A stretch of DNA of 64,000 nt from Sandaracinobacter neustonicus. GTDB lineage: Bacteria > Pseudomonadota > Alphaproteobacteria > Sphingomonadales > Sphingomonadaceae. The notes under the pieces are model-generated. The model was given only the letters and a program-made list of their open reading frames with translations, was not told the origin of the DNA and did no database searches. Location of the stretch: contig NZ_VFSU01000034.1 in the NCBI RefSeq assembly GCF_006385875.1, positions 310,001 to 374,000 on the forward strand, read 5' to 3'. The position numbers were made by a program, and so were the translations under genes. Of the stretch, positions 27,032-34,838 are shown piece after piece (positions within the stretch are counted from its first letter, which is position 1; each line of letters starts with the position of its first letter).

Positions 27032-28786
27032 TTGAAGTCCCTGACCCCTCGCCTGTTGTTTTCGCTGCTGCCGTTGCTGGCGTTCAGCCCGTCCGCCGTG
27101 CTGGCGCGCACCGCCCCGGTGATGCCCAGCAGCGATGAAGCCGCCCAGGCCTATGTGCAGGGTCGGCTGGCCATGGCCGACGATGATCTGCCTGTCGCCG
27201 CCGAGCTGTTCCAGCGCGCGCTGCTGGCGAACCCGGATGAGGCGCTGATGCGCCGGGCGCTGGATGTGGCGATGCTCTCCGGCGACATGAAGACGGCGGT
27301 GCGGCTGGCGAACCGGATCGAGCTTCCGCCTGAATCCCAACCGCGCATGGCGGTATCAGACAGTCTTGTCGCGCTGACCCGAGCCGCGGGCGCGGCCAGC
27401 AAGCGGGACTGGCGCGGGTATGAGGCCGCGCGGCTCGCCTTCGAAGCGCCGGGCCGCGCTGTTACCTCCAACCAGCTTCTGGGCACGTTGCTGGCGGCCT
27501 ATGGGCTGGCGGGGAAGGGCGACCTGAATGGGGCCATCGCGCTGCTGGACGGGCAGACGGAGCGCGGCATCTCCGCCTCTTACATCGCCGAGCATCGGGC
27601 GCATCTGCTGGCGCTGGCGAAACGCTGGCCGGAAGCGGCGGACGCCTATGCGGGAATCGTCAACGCCGAAGGCGCGAATGTGGCGCGGCTGCGCATCGCG
27701 GCGGCCGCCTCTGCGCTGGAAGCCGCGAAGACAGACCCCGCGTATCGCGCGCGCGCCATCACCATGCTGGGCGGCGGGCCGGATCGCGACCCTGTGCTGG
27801 TTGCAGCCCGCGCGCGGCTGGCGGCGGACCCGAAGATCGACGGCCGCAAGCTGGGCGCGCTGCCGACCCGACCGGAAGAAGGGCTGGCGCTGATGCTGCT
27901 GCGCGTGGCGACCGACCTTGCCCGCGAACGGGCGATCGCGCCTGCGATCAGCTTTGCCCGGCTGGCCAATCTGGTGGACCCGAAGCTGCCGGACGGCTGG
28001 TTCGTCACATCGGACGCGCTGGCCCGCGCCGGGCAGCCGCAACTGGCGCTGGACGCGCTGGCGCCCGCGCCCAAGACAGACCCGTGGGGCCTGCTGGCAG
28101 ACGTGCGCCGCGCCGCGATCCTCACCTCTCAAGAGCAATATCCCGAGGGGTTGGCCATTGCCAACCGGCTGGCCGCGCGGCCGGATGCCGGGCCGGAGGA
28201 CTGGTCCCGCGTGGCGGATATCGAACGGCGCACCGGCCGCAACGCCGATGCAGCCGCCGCCTATGGCCGGGCGCTGGCGATGCTGCCGGAAACGCCGGGG
28301 CCGGTGCATGCCCAGCTGTGGTTCCTGCGCGGCTCCGCCTATGAACTGGCGGGCGACTGGGCCTCTGCCGAGCCGGACCTGCGCCGCGCGGTGGAGGTGC
28401 AGCCCGACAATTCGCTGTTCCTGAACTACCTTGGCTATTCCCTGCTGGATCGCGGCAAATCGGTGCCGGAAGCGCGCGAGCTGATCGCCCGCGCCTACAA
28501 GGCCGCGCCGGACAATGGTGCCATCATCGACAGCATGGGCTGGGCCGAATATGCCAGCGGCAATTATGCCGAAGCCGTGCGGCTGCTGGAGCAGGCGCGC
28601 AGCAGCGAACCGGGCGACCCCACCATCGCAGACCATCTGGGCGACGCGCTGTGGAAGGCCGGGCGCAGGATCGAAGCCCGCCACGCATGGTCCAGCGCCG
28701 CCGCGCTTTCGCCGGAACCCAAGCTGGCCGCGCTGCTGGCGAAGAAGCTCGACTTCGGGCTTGATGTCGCGCTCGCCGGGAAATGA
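27032..28786 (+). CDS. Exported tetratricopeptide-repeat protein
   Basis: 584 residues starting at a TTG (27032) with AGGAGAAG upstream. A signal peptide (LKSLTPRLLFSLLPLLAFSPSAVLARTA, cleavage near 25-28) sends it to the periplasm or outer membrane. TPR-like helix pairs are visible at 39-75 (AYVQGRLAMADDDLPVAAEL) and through the C-terminal half (SAEPDLRRAVEVQPDNSLFLNYLGYSLL; AVRLLEQARSSEPGDPTIADHLG). Its stop overlaps the ispE start (ATGA). The pairing with ispE may be only translational; a role as a scaffold is a guess. Confidence 0.85.
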   Translation: MKSLTPRLLFSLLPLLAFSPSAVLARTAPVMPSSDEAAQAYVQGRLAMADDDLPVAAELFQRALLANPDEALMRRALDVAMLSGDMKTAVRLANRIELPPESQPRMAVSDSLVALTRAAGAASKRDWRGYEAARLAFEAPGRAVTSNQLLGTLLAAYGLAGKGDLNGAIALLDGQTERGISASYIAEHRAHLLALAKRWPEAADAYAGIVNAEGANVARLRIAAAASALEAAKTDPAYRARAITMLGGGPDRDPVLVAARARLAADPKIDGRKLGALPTRPEEGLALMLLRVATDLARERAIAPAISFARLANLVDPKLPDGWFVTSDALARAGQPQLALDALAPAPKTDPWGLLADVRRAAILTSQEQYPEGLAIANRLAARPDAGPEDWSRVADIERRTGRNADAAAAYGRALAMLPETPGPVHAQLWFLRGSAYELAGDWASAEPDLRRAVEVQPDNSLFLNYLGYSLLDRGKSVPEARELIARAYKAAPDNGAIIDSMGWAEYASGNYAEAVRLLEQARSSEPGDPTIADHLGDALWKAGRRIEARHAWSSAAALSPEPKLAALLAKKLDFGLDVALAGK

Positions 28787-29589
28787 ACGGGCCAGACGGC
28801 GGAGCTGAACCCGCCCCCGCCAAGATCAATCTGGCGCTGCACGTGCGCGGACGCCGGGCAGACGGCTATCATGAACTGGAAACGCTGTTCGCCTTCACCC
28901 GCTTCGGAGACCGGCTGGAGGCGCGGCAGGCAGACGGCTGGAGCCTGAGCCTGACCGGCCCGACCGCCGGTGCCGCCGGGCCGCTGGCCGACAATCTGGT
29001 GCTGCGCGCCGCCCGCGCCTTCGAAGCGCAGGCAGGCGGGCGGCGCTATGCCCTGACGTTGGATAAACATATCCCCGTGGCGGCAGGCCTAGGCGGCGGC
29101 AGCGCCGACGCGGGCGCGACCCTGCGCCTGCTGAACCGGCTGGCAGGCGAACCGCTGGCCGAAGCCGATCTGGAACGCATCGGCGCAGCGCTGGGCGCGG
29201 ACGTGCCCGCCTGTGTGCGCAACCGCACCGCCATCGGCACCGGTGTGGGCGAAGCGCTGACAGACGCGGCTGCGCTGACGGGAATGGGCGTGCTGCTGGT
29301 GAACCCGCGCGTCGCCGTGCCCACCGGCCCGGTGTTCAAAGGCTGGGACGGGCAGGATCGCGGCCCGCTGTTCAGCGACTGGCGGCAGGCGCGCAACGAT
29401 CTGGAATCCCCGGCCATCGCGCTGCAACCCGTGATCGCCGACGTGCTGGACTGGCTGCGTGCACTGCCGGGGGTGTCGCTGGTGCGCATGTCGGGTTCAG
29501 GCGCAACCTGCTTCGCGCTGTTCGAGGGGGCCGCGCCGGAAGTCGCGCCGCCCGAGGGGTGGTGGGCTGTTTCGACGGAGTTGCTGTAG
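28783..29589 (+). CDS. ispE: 4-diphosphocytidyl-2-C-methyl-D-erythritol kinase
   Basis: 268 residues. GHMP kinase of the MEP pathway for isoprenoid precursors. Catalytic Lys14 (APAKINLALHV), ATP-binding glycine loop PVAAGLGGGSADAGA (99-113; GLGGGSAD 102-109) and catalytic Asp140 (GADVPAC) are present, and the C-terminal SGSGATCFALF motif is intact. Translationally coupled to the TPR gene. Confidence 0.97.
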   Translation: MNGPDGGAEPAPAKINLALHVRGRRADGYHELETLFAFTRFGDRLEARQADGWSLSLTGPTAGAAGPLADNLVLRAARAFEAQAGGRRYALTLDKHIPVAAGLGGGSADAGATLRLLNRLAGEPLAEADLERIGAALGADVPACVRNRTAIGTGVGEALTDAAALTGMGVLLVNPRVAVPTGPVFKGWDGQDRGPLFSDWRQARNDLESPAIALQPVIADVLDWLRALPGVSLVRMSGSGATCFALFEGAAPEVAPPEGWWAVSTELL

Positions 29590-29599
29590 GGGGTTTGCA

Positions 29600-29755
29600 C
29601 CGCGCCACAGCGTCGCAGGCAATCGAATCTGGTCACGTCCACGACGTGGGGGTTCAGGCGCTACACCACCTCAGAGGGTGCAGGGATATCATTTCCCTGC
29701 CCGCCGGAGGCAAAAAACCGCGGGCCGACGGGCTCCAAGGGCAAACCCCTTGGCC
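29600..29755. repeat. Mosaic repeat module between convergent ispE and a signal-peptide protein gene
   Basis: Core with GTCGCAGGCAATCGAATCTGG (from about 29610), then the hairpin variant 29674-29711 and a third hairpin around 29729-29755 (GGCTCCAAGG/CCTTGGCC). It matches parts of the modules at 9905-10010, 17830-17956 and 50810-50928. Confidence 0.75.
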
Positions 29756-29787
29756 GACGCGGCACGCAAAAGCCGCCGCCCGTCGCC

Positions 29788-30315
29788 TCAGCGCATCCGG
29801 ATTACCTGCACAGACCGGTTCGAATTCTCCGGCTGCAGCCGGTAGCTTCCCATGGCGCCGCGTTTCACGGCCACCTTGGTGCCCACCTTGGCGTTGGGCA
29901 GATTGAAGCCGTCAGCTTGCCGCCACATCTGGCCGTTGTCGAGGATGAAAACGGGTTTGCCGGACGCGTCGCGCAGGATTTCGCTGATGCTGGCGTCGAC
30001 GGATTTCACTTCGGCTGCGCTGTCTGCCTTGCCGAAGCTGGCCTTGCGGGTTTCTTCCGCCTGTACGGCGGCGGCGGTTGCGGCGGCCGCCGCGGCGGCG
30101 GCTGCGGCCTGTTTCGCTTTCGCGGCTTCGGCTTCGCGCGCTTCGCTCACCCGCCGGGCGTCGGCGGAGATTGCCTTCACCACCGAATCATAACAGGCGA
30201 GTCGCTTCGCATCGTCCGGCTCGGCAGAGCAGCCGATCAGCTTGTCGGGCACTTGCGCGCCAGCCGGAGCGGAGAGCAGCAAACCGGCACCCAGCGCTGC
30301 AACCAATATTCGCAT
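29788..30315 (-). CDS. Exported protein of unknown function with Ala/Lys coiled coil
   Basis: 175 residues. Signal peptide MRILVAALGAGLLLSAPAGA. Two Cys (IGC and LAC, about residues 29 and 41) frame a short motif CSAEPDDAKRLACYDSV, a pattern seen at the start of several small periplasmic alphaproteobacterial proteins. A long Ala/Lys/Glu coiled coil spans about 55-90. The C-terminal half (DASGKPVFILDNGQMWRQ to VKRGAMGSYRLQPE) looks like a small beta barrel. Not assigned to a function. Confidence 0.75.
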   Translation of the reverse strand: MRILVAALGAGLLLSAPAGAQVPDKLIGCSAEPDDAKRLACYDSVVKAISADARRVSEAREAEAAKAKQAAAAAAAAAATAAAVQAEETRKASFGKADSAAEVKSVDASISEILRDASGKPVFILDNGQMWRQADGFNLPNAKVGTKVAVKRGAMGSYRLQPENSNRSVQVIRMR

Positions 30316-30398
30316 CGACAGTTATCCTTCCACGTGCCACCCACTATCGGCGCACCCACCATAGGCCTCCGCCCCCAATCGACAAGAGCATCGATCCC

Positions 30399-31214
30399 AT
30401 GACCAGCCTTTCAGACACCCTCGCCCATGCGGAATTGCTGGAGGCGTTGAGCCCTGCCGTGCGCGCGGCCGGTGCGCTGATCGAGCAACTGAAAGCGAAC
30501 GGACTTGTCCAGCGAGACAAGGCGGACAAATCGCCCGTAACAGAGGCCGACGAGGCAGCAGAGCAGCTGCTGGAGGCCGCCATCCGCAAGCTGGAGCCGG
30601 ACGCCGTGATCGTGGGCGAGGAAGCCGTGGCGGCGGGCACGATTCCCGATGCCGCCGCGCGCTTCTGGCTGATCGACCCGCTGGACGGCACCCGTGATTT
30701 CGTGGGCGGCGGGCTGGATTATTCGGTGAATGTCGGGCTGGTCGAACAGGGCGTGCCCACCGTTGGGCTGGTGCTCCACCCGCCCGGCGGAACATTGTGG
30801 ACAGGCGCGGCGGGCCTGGGCGCGTGGAAGGAAGGCCCGACGGAGCCGCGCCATGCCATCCGCACCCGCCCGCTGCCCGCGGCTGCACCGCGCATCGTCA
30901 CCAGCCGCTCGCATCTGGATGATCAGACGAAGGCATGGGCGGCTGCCTGCCCGGGGGCGGAAACCCATCCGTCCGGCTCCAGCCTGAAATTCTGCCTTCT
31001 CGCCGAAGGTGCGGCCGATGCCTATCCGCGCTTCGGCCCAACCTGCGAATGGGATACGGCGGCTGCCGACGCCATCCTGCGGGCGGCGGGCGGCACCATG
31101 CTCGGCCCGGACGGTGCGCTGTTCAGCTATGGCAAACCGCGCTACCTGAACGGCGGCTTCCTTGCGCTGGGCGATCCTTCGGCCGTTGCCCGCCTGCCCG
31201 CCTTCCCCGGCTGA
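30399..31214 (+). CDS. cysQ: 3'(2'),5'-bisphosphate nucleotidase (inositol monophosphatase family)
   Basis: 271 residues from the ATG at 30399. It should dephosphorylate PAP/PAPS produced in sulfate assimilation and lipid sulfation. Metal-site motifs are GEE (73-75), DPLDGT (93-98) and WDTAAADAIL near the C-terminus. Inositol-phosphate activity is possible, but the sequence around the metal site is CysQ-like. Single gene. Confidence 0.9.
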   Translation: MTSLSDTLAHAELLEALSPAVRAAGALIEQLKANGLVQRDKADKSPVTEADEAAEQLLEAAIRKLEPDAVIVGEEAVAAGTIPDAAARFWLIDPLDGTRDFVGGGLDYSVNVGLVEQGVPTVGLVLHPPGGTLWTGAAGLGAWKEGPTEPRHAIRTRPLPAAAPRIVTSRSHLDDQTKAWAAACPGAETHPSGSSLKFCLLAEGAADAYPRFGPTCEWDTAAADAILRAAGGTMLGPDGALFSYGKPRYLNGGFLALGDPSAVARLPAFPG

Positions 31215-31265
31215 AGCGGGTTAACTGCCAGCAAGGTTAATATTCTCACGATTGTCGGCAGATTT

Positions 31266-31274
31266 GACAGTGTC
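31266..31274 (+). promoter_or_regulatory. Candidate activator site, GACA-N-TGTC
   Basis: The sequence TTTGACAGTGTCC contains the palindrome GACA-G-TGTC. Its centre is 43 bp upstream of the -24 GG of the sigma-54 promoter at 31312. A similar site lies 42 bp before the second sigma-54 promoter near 62.9 kb. Confidence 0.5.
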
Positions 31275-31311
31275 CGCGCAAAAACCGTCGATTGATGCTG
31301 TTCCGCCCGCT

Positions 31312-31327
31312 TGGCACGCATCCTGCA
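31312..31327 (+). promoter_or_regulatory. Sigma-54 (-24/-12) promoter of the PEP-CTERM gene
   Basis: TGGCACG-CATC-CTGCA fits the RpoN consensus TGGCACG-N4-TTGCW with one mismatch. The invariant GG (31313-31314) and GC (31325-31326) are 12 bp apart. Transcription should start near 31338, giving a leader of about 42 bases before the ATG at 31380. Confidence 0.78.
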
Positions 31328-31379
31328 AATGCCTGCCCGGAGGCCATGCATCTGCATGGACACGAAAGGGTTGGATACA

Positions 31380-32096
31380 ATGATCAAGATGATTCTGGCA
31401 GGCGCGAGCCTCGCCCTGATGGCGGTTCCGGCTTCGGCGGCTGTAAATCTCGTGCAGAACGGCAGCTTTGAAACTGGCCTGTCCAACTGGACGATCGGCG
31501 GCTCAGACGATGCCAGCAAGACCGGCGGCGGCAAGGACCCCGTCGCCATCACCTATGGCGCGGCGCAGCCCTATCCCGTGGGCGCTTATGGGGAAGCCGT
31601 TCCCGTCGCCAACGCCCCCACCAGCAGCCCGGACGCCGCAGGCAGCCATGGCGCCTATTTCGTCACCGATTGGGCGACCAACCAGTCGCTCACCCAATCC
31701 GTCTATCTGGCGGCGGGCAATTACGAGATCGGCTTCTCGCTCTATGCCCCCGGCAACGGCTACGGCAACGCGGGCGACGCCAGCTTTTCCGGTACCATCG
31801 CCGGCGTGACGCTGGTGAACCGGCTGGTTTCGGAAGGCCCCAAGCAGGCGTGGGAAGCCTTTTCCGGGAACGCCACCGTGGTGTCGTCGGGCTGGTATGA
31901 TGTCAGCTTCGTGTTCAACACCGGCTATCACCCGTCGAAGGATGTGGTGATCGATCAGGTCTATATCATGTCCTCGAAGGATGGCGGCACGGTGATCCCG
32001 GGCGTGCCGGAACCGGCGACCTGGGCGATGCTGATCGCGGGCTTCGGGCTGGTGGGCGCCGCCGCGCGCCGCCGCCGCCCGATTGTCGCTGCCTGA
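31380..32096 (+). CDS. PEPxxWA-CTERM sorting-domain protein
   Basis: 238 residues from the ATG at 31380 (MIKMILAGASLALMAVPASAA signal). The mature start NLVQNGSFETGLSNWTIGG is the opening of a DUF642/carbohydrate-binding-like beta sandwich. The C-terminus has VPEPATWAMLIAGFGLVGAAARRRR, a PEP-CTERM sorting signal: PEP motif, hydrophobic span, Arg cluster. An exosortase should cleave it and deliver the protein to the cell surface or exopolysaccharide. No exosortase gene is in the window. Driven by a predicted sigma-54 promoter. Confidence 0.93.
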   Translation: MIKMILAGASLALMAVPASAAVNLVQNGSFETGLSNWTIGGSDDASKTGGGKDPVAITYGAAQPYPVGAYGEAVPVANAPTSSPDAAGSHGAYFVTDWATNQSLTQSVYLAAGNYEIGFSLYAPGNGYGNAGDASFSGTIAGVTLVNRLVSEGPKQAWEAFSGNATVVSSGWYDVSFVFNTGYHPSKDVVIDQVYIMSSKDGGTVIPGVPEPATWAMLIAGFGLVGAAARRRRPIVAA

Positions 32097-32147
32097 ACAA
32101 ACACCCGGCGGGAGCATCCCGCCGCGTTCACCAGACCCAGCAAGGGG

Positions 32148-32185
32148 AACGGTCGGGAGCCAGTCGGACTCCCGGCCGTTTCTCT
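32148..32185 (+). terminator. Terminator after the PEP-CTERM gene
   Basis: A 12-bp stem (32148-32159 with 32169-32180, one G-T pair) with a 9-base loop, followed by TTCTC. It separates the PEP-CTERM gene from the TIR-domain gene. Confidence 0.75.
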
Positions 32186-32276
32186 GTGCCAGCTACTTTC
32201 TCGCCCGGACGTTCGGGCAAATTGTTTGTTAACCCTTTTCATGGCATAATCGCCCCCGTGGTTTGGGGGGTGGCGT

Positions 32277-34139
32277 ATGCTGGACCCGGGGCAACAGCAG
32301 GCAACGCAATACAGCGCGTTCATCAGCTACAGCCGACGGGATTCCCGGCAGGCGCGCTGGCTGCAGACGGCGCTTGAATCCTATCGCATGCCGCAGCGGC
32401 TGGTGGGCACGCCCACGCCGCTTGGCCCGGTGCCGGGCCGGTTCCAGCCGGTGTTTCTGGATCTCTCCGAACTCACCGCAGCGCCGGATCTGCTGAACGA
32501 GCTGGCGCAGGCGCTGGCGGCCAGCCGCTACCTGATCGTCCTGTGCACCCCGAACGCGGCGCACTCCGAATGGGTGAACCGCGAAATCACGCTGATGCAG
32601 GAGACGGGGCGCGGCGACCATATCCTGACGGCGCTGTTCGAAGGCGACGAACATTCGGCTTTCCCGCCCGCCCTCCTGAACATTGCCGGAAACCACCAAC
32701 CGCTCGCCGCCGATTTCCGAAAGGAGGGAGACGGTCGACGGCTCGCCCTGCTGAAGCTGGTGGCCGCCATGTCCGGCGTGGGGCTGGGCGAACTGGTGCA
32801 TCGGGAGGAAAACCGGCGAACCCGGCGGCTGATGGTGGTGGCCACCGCCTGTCTCGCGGGGATGGCGGCATTCGGCGGCATCAGCCTCTATGCCATGAAC
32901 GCGCGCGCGCAGGCGGAAGCCGAGAGGCGCAAATCGGAAGCGATGGTGAACAGGCTGGTCACCGATCTGCGCGGCGCGGTGAAACCGGCGGGCAATCTTG
33001 CCATGCTGGAACAGGTGAATGAAGCTGCCGTCTCCTATTTCCGGGGCCAGTCCTTGCAGAACATGCCGGATGCCGCGCTGGCAACACGTGCCCGGCTGCT
33101 GATCGCGATGGGAGACGATGCCGCCGCGCGCGGCGATTTCGTGACGGCACGCGGCCATTTCGAGGAAGCCGCCCGAACCACCGCCGCCCGCCTTGCCGCC
33201 GCGCCAAATGATATCCAGCGCGTGTTCGATCATTCGCAATCGGAATATTGGCTGGGCCACTCCGCCTGGAGCGCGGGCAACCCGGTGGCCGCGCGCAAGG
33301 CGTGGAACGAATATGCGCGGCTCGCCAACCAGCTCGTCGAAGCGCAACCCGCCAGCGCGGCCTGGCATCTGGAGGCGGGCTATGCCCAGAGCAATCTGGG
33401 CGTGCTGGACCTTCGGCAGAATCTGGATGTCGCGACTGCGGAAATGCGTATCAAGACGGCGCTTCGCCACTATCACGCGGCGCTGGATCGCGATCCGACC
33501 AACCCCACCATCCTTACCGACATTGCGGACGGTCTGGCATGGCTGGCAGACAGTCAGCGCGCAGCCGGAAAGCTGGCCGAAGCCCGGCAGACCCGTAAGC
33601 AACAGGAACATGTGCTGACAGCCGCCCTGCGTGCTTATCCCGACGATATCGAACTGAAGCGGATACTGGCGGTGAACGCCATGGCAACCGGCCGCATCGA
33701 AGACGCCGCCGGGCATCAGCCGGAAGCGCTTGCCCGCTTTCAATTCGCCCGGCAGGCAGCCGCGCGCATGGTTCGCGACGATCCGCGCAACGTCGTTCTT
33801 GCGACAACCGAGCGGATGGCCATGCTATGGGAGGCGCGATCCCGGCTGAAGCTGTTGCCGGCTTCCGGCCGGCCCCGGGCGGGCGGATACACGGACGAAA
33901 TCGGCCGCTGCGCGCAGCCGAAAGACAATTATCCACTCGCCGAAACGGAAGATTGGTGCCGGTTGGTTCACGCCCGGCTGGCACTGATGAACGGGGATCG
34001 CGCGGCGGCGCGCGCGCTTCTCGATACGGTCGCGGAAAGCCGGCTGAAGCCCGGCGCGCCACGGCTCTCGGCCCGCTTCGGGCTCGATTATGCTGGAGAA
34101 ATCAATGAGTTGAAACATATGGAGGCCAACAGGCCATAG
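32277..34139 (+). CDS. TIR-domain protein with a transmembrane helix and TPR-like C-terminal half
   Basis: 620 residues. Residues 12-150 form a TIR domain: first strand SAFISYSRRD, then a BB-like region (FQPVFLDLSELTAAPDL) and SRYLIVLCTPNAAHSEWVNREI, whose Glu103 occupies the position of the catalytic Glu in NAD-cleaving TIR domains. One membrane helix (about 184-207, MVVATACLAGMAAFGG) follows. The remaining 400 residues are helical repeats of TPR type (GDFVTARGHFEEAARTTAA, GNPVAARKAWNEYARLANQL). The TIR part should be cytoplasmic and the repeats on the other side or membrane-apposed. Start chosen at 32277; the ribosome site (GGGGGG) is unusual. Coupled (10-bp gap) to the next gene. Confidence 0.85.
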   Translation: MLDPGQQQATQYSAFISYSRRDSRQARWLQTALESYRMPQRLVGTPTPLGPVPGRFQPVFLDLSELTAAPDLLNELAQALAASRYLIVLCTPNAAHSEWVNREITLMQETGRGDHILTALFEGDEHSAFPPALLNIAGNHQPLAADFRKEGDGRRLALLKLVAAMSGVGLGELVHREENRRTRRLMVVATACLAGMAAFGGISLYAMNARAQAEAERRKSEAMVNRLVTDLRGAVKPAGNLAMLEQVNEAAVSYFRGQSLQNMPDAALATRARLLIAMGDDAAARGDFVTARGHFEEAARTTAARLAAAPNDIQRVFDHSQSEYWLGHSAWSAGNPVAARKAWNEYARLANQLVEAQPASAAWHLEAGYAQSNLGVLDLRQNLDVATAEMRIKTALRHYHAALDRDPTNPTILTDIADGLAWLADSQRAAGKLAEARQTRKQQEHVLTAALRAYPDDIELKRILAVNAMATGRIEDAAGHQPEALARFQFARQAAARMVRDDPRNVVLATTERMAMLWEARSRLKLLPASGRPRAGGYTDEIGRCAQPKDNYPLAETEDWCRLVHARLALMNGDRAAARALLDTVAESRLKPGAPRLSARFGLDYAGEINELKHMEANRP

Positions 34140-34149
34140 GGAGATAGCC

Positions 34150-34812
34150 ATGATCACCGACGAGCGGACACTCACCACCGACGAAATAGCGCAACTTCAG
34201 TCAGATGGCTCGACATGGGCCGCCTCGATCTGGAACCGACCGGACTGGCTGAAAGCCGCGCTGGTCGCCGGAGAGCCCTTCTCCGATGTTTTGCAGGTGC
34301 TGTCCCTGCTTCCTGTCTATGATCATCCCGACATCGACAGTTTCATGCACATGGGATTGGTCGACCTTGTGATTGCCGAATTCGATGCGAAATGTATCGG
34401 TCGGCACATCCACTTCTATGCGCCCAACAAGCCGGGGGTTCAGGTGCCCATGCCCGCCACACCGGCCGGGGCGATGAAAACCCATTGGGACATGTGGCTG
34501 AAGTCGTTCTACGATCCGGTCGGCGGCAGGCAGCGCATAACCGTCCGCATCTATCTGAACGATCCGCTGCTCCGCTTCCTGTGGAACCCCGGATTTCCGA
34601 TCACCGTGAAAACGCCGCAGGGCCAGACACTCATTTCCAACCCGCGCTTCGATCAGCTGGGTGGGCGCTGGGTCAGCGTCGAATTCCTTTACGAGCCGGG
34701 CAACACCGATTTCGATCAGATGGCGGACTTCAACATCGCCCTGATCGTCGATGACAAGCTGCACGAAGGCTATTGTCTGCCGATCATCATCGACCCGCGC
34801 TGGGGCAATTGA
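34150..34812 (+). CDS. Unrecognised protein paired with the TIR-TM-TPR gene
   Basis: 220 residues, no signal peptide or membrane helix. The first 60 residues look helical (TDEIAQLQSDGSTWAASIWN, LVAGEPFSDVLQVLSLLP); the rest is beta-rich with many aromatic and Asp residues and ends LPIIIDPRWGN. I do not recognise a family. Base composition is visibly lower in GC than flanking core genes. The 10-bp spacing behind the TIR gene and a shared hairpin downstream suggest one transcription unit, so it may be the cofactor, sensor or regulator of the TIR protein. Confidence 0.7.
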   Translation: MITDERTLTTDEIAQLQSDGSTWAASIWNRPDWLKAALVAGEPFSDVLQVLSLLPVYDHPDIDSFMHMGLVDLVIAEFDAKCIGRHIHFYAPNKPGVQVPMPATPAGAMKTHWDMWLKSFYDPVGGRQRITVRIYLNDPLLRFLWNPGFPITVKTPQGQTLISNPRFDQLGGRWVSVEFLYEPGNTDFDQMADFNIALIVDDKLHEGYCLPIIIDPRWGN

Positions 34813-34816
34813 ACGC

Positions 34817-34838
34817 CTGCCGGGCGTCAGCCCGGCAG
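34817..34838. terminator. Hairpin shared by convergent 3' ends
   Basis: CTGCCGGGC (34817-34825) pairs perfectly with GCCCGGCAG (34830-34838), loop GTCA. It overlaps the last codons of the acyl-CoA dehydrogenase gene and lies just after the TIR-partner stop. No T tract, so termination strength is uncertain. Confidence 0.5.

Noticed and set aside
24470-27340. A 956-codon minus-strand frame over parE and the SHOCT gene.
   Set aside because: It crosses two real genes and two spacers on the other strand and has no recognisable domain.
31380-32096. A riboswitch or structured leader before the PEP-CTERM gene.
   Set aside because: The short hairpin in the roughly 42-base leader (near 31344-31359) is too small, and no known aptamer pattern is seen.
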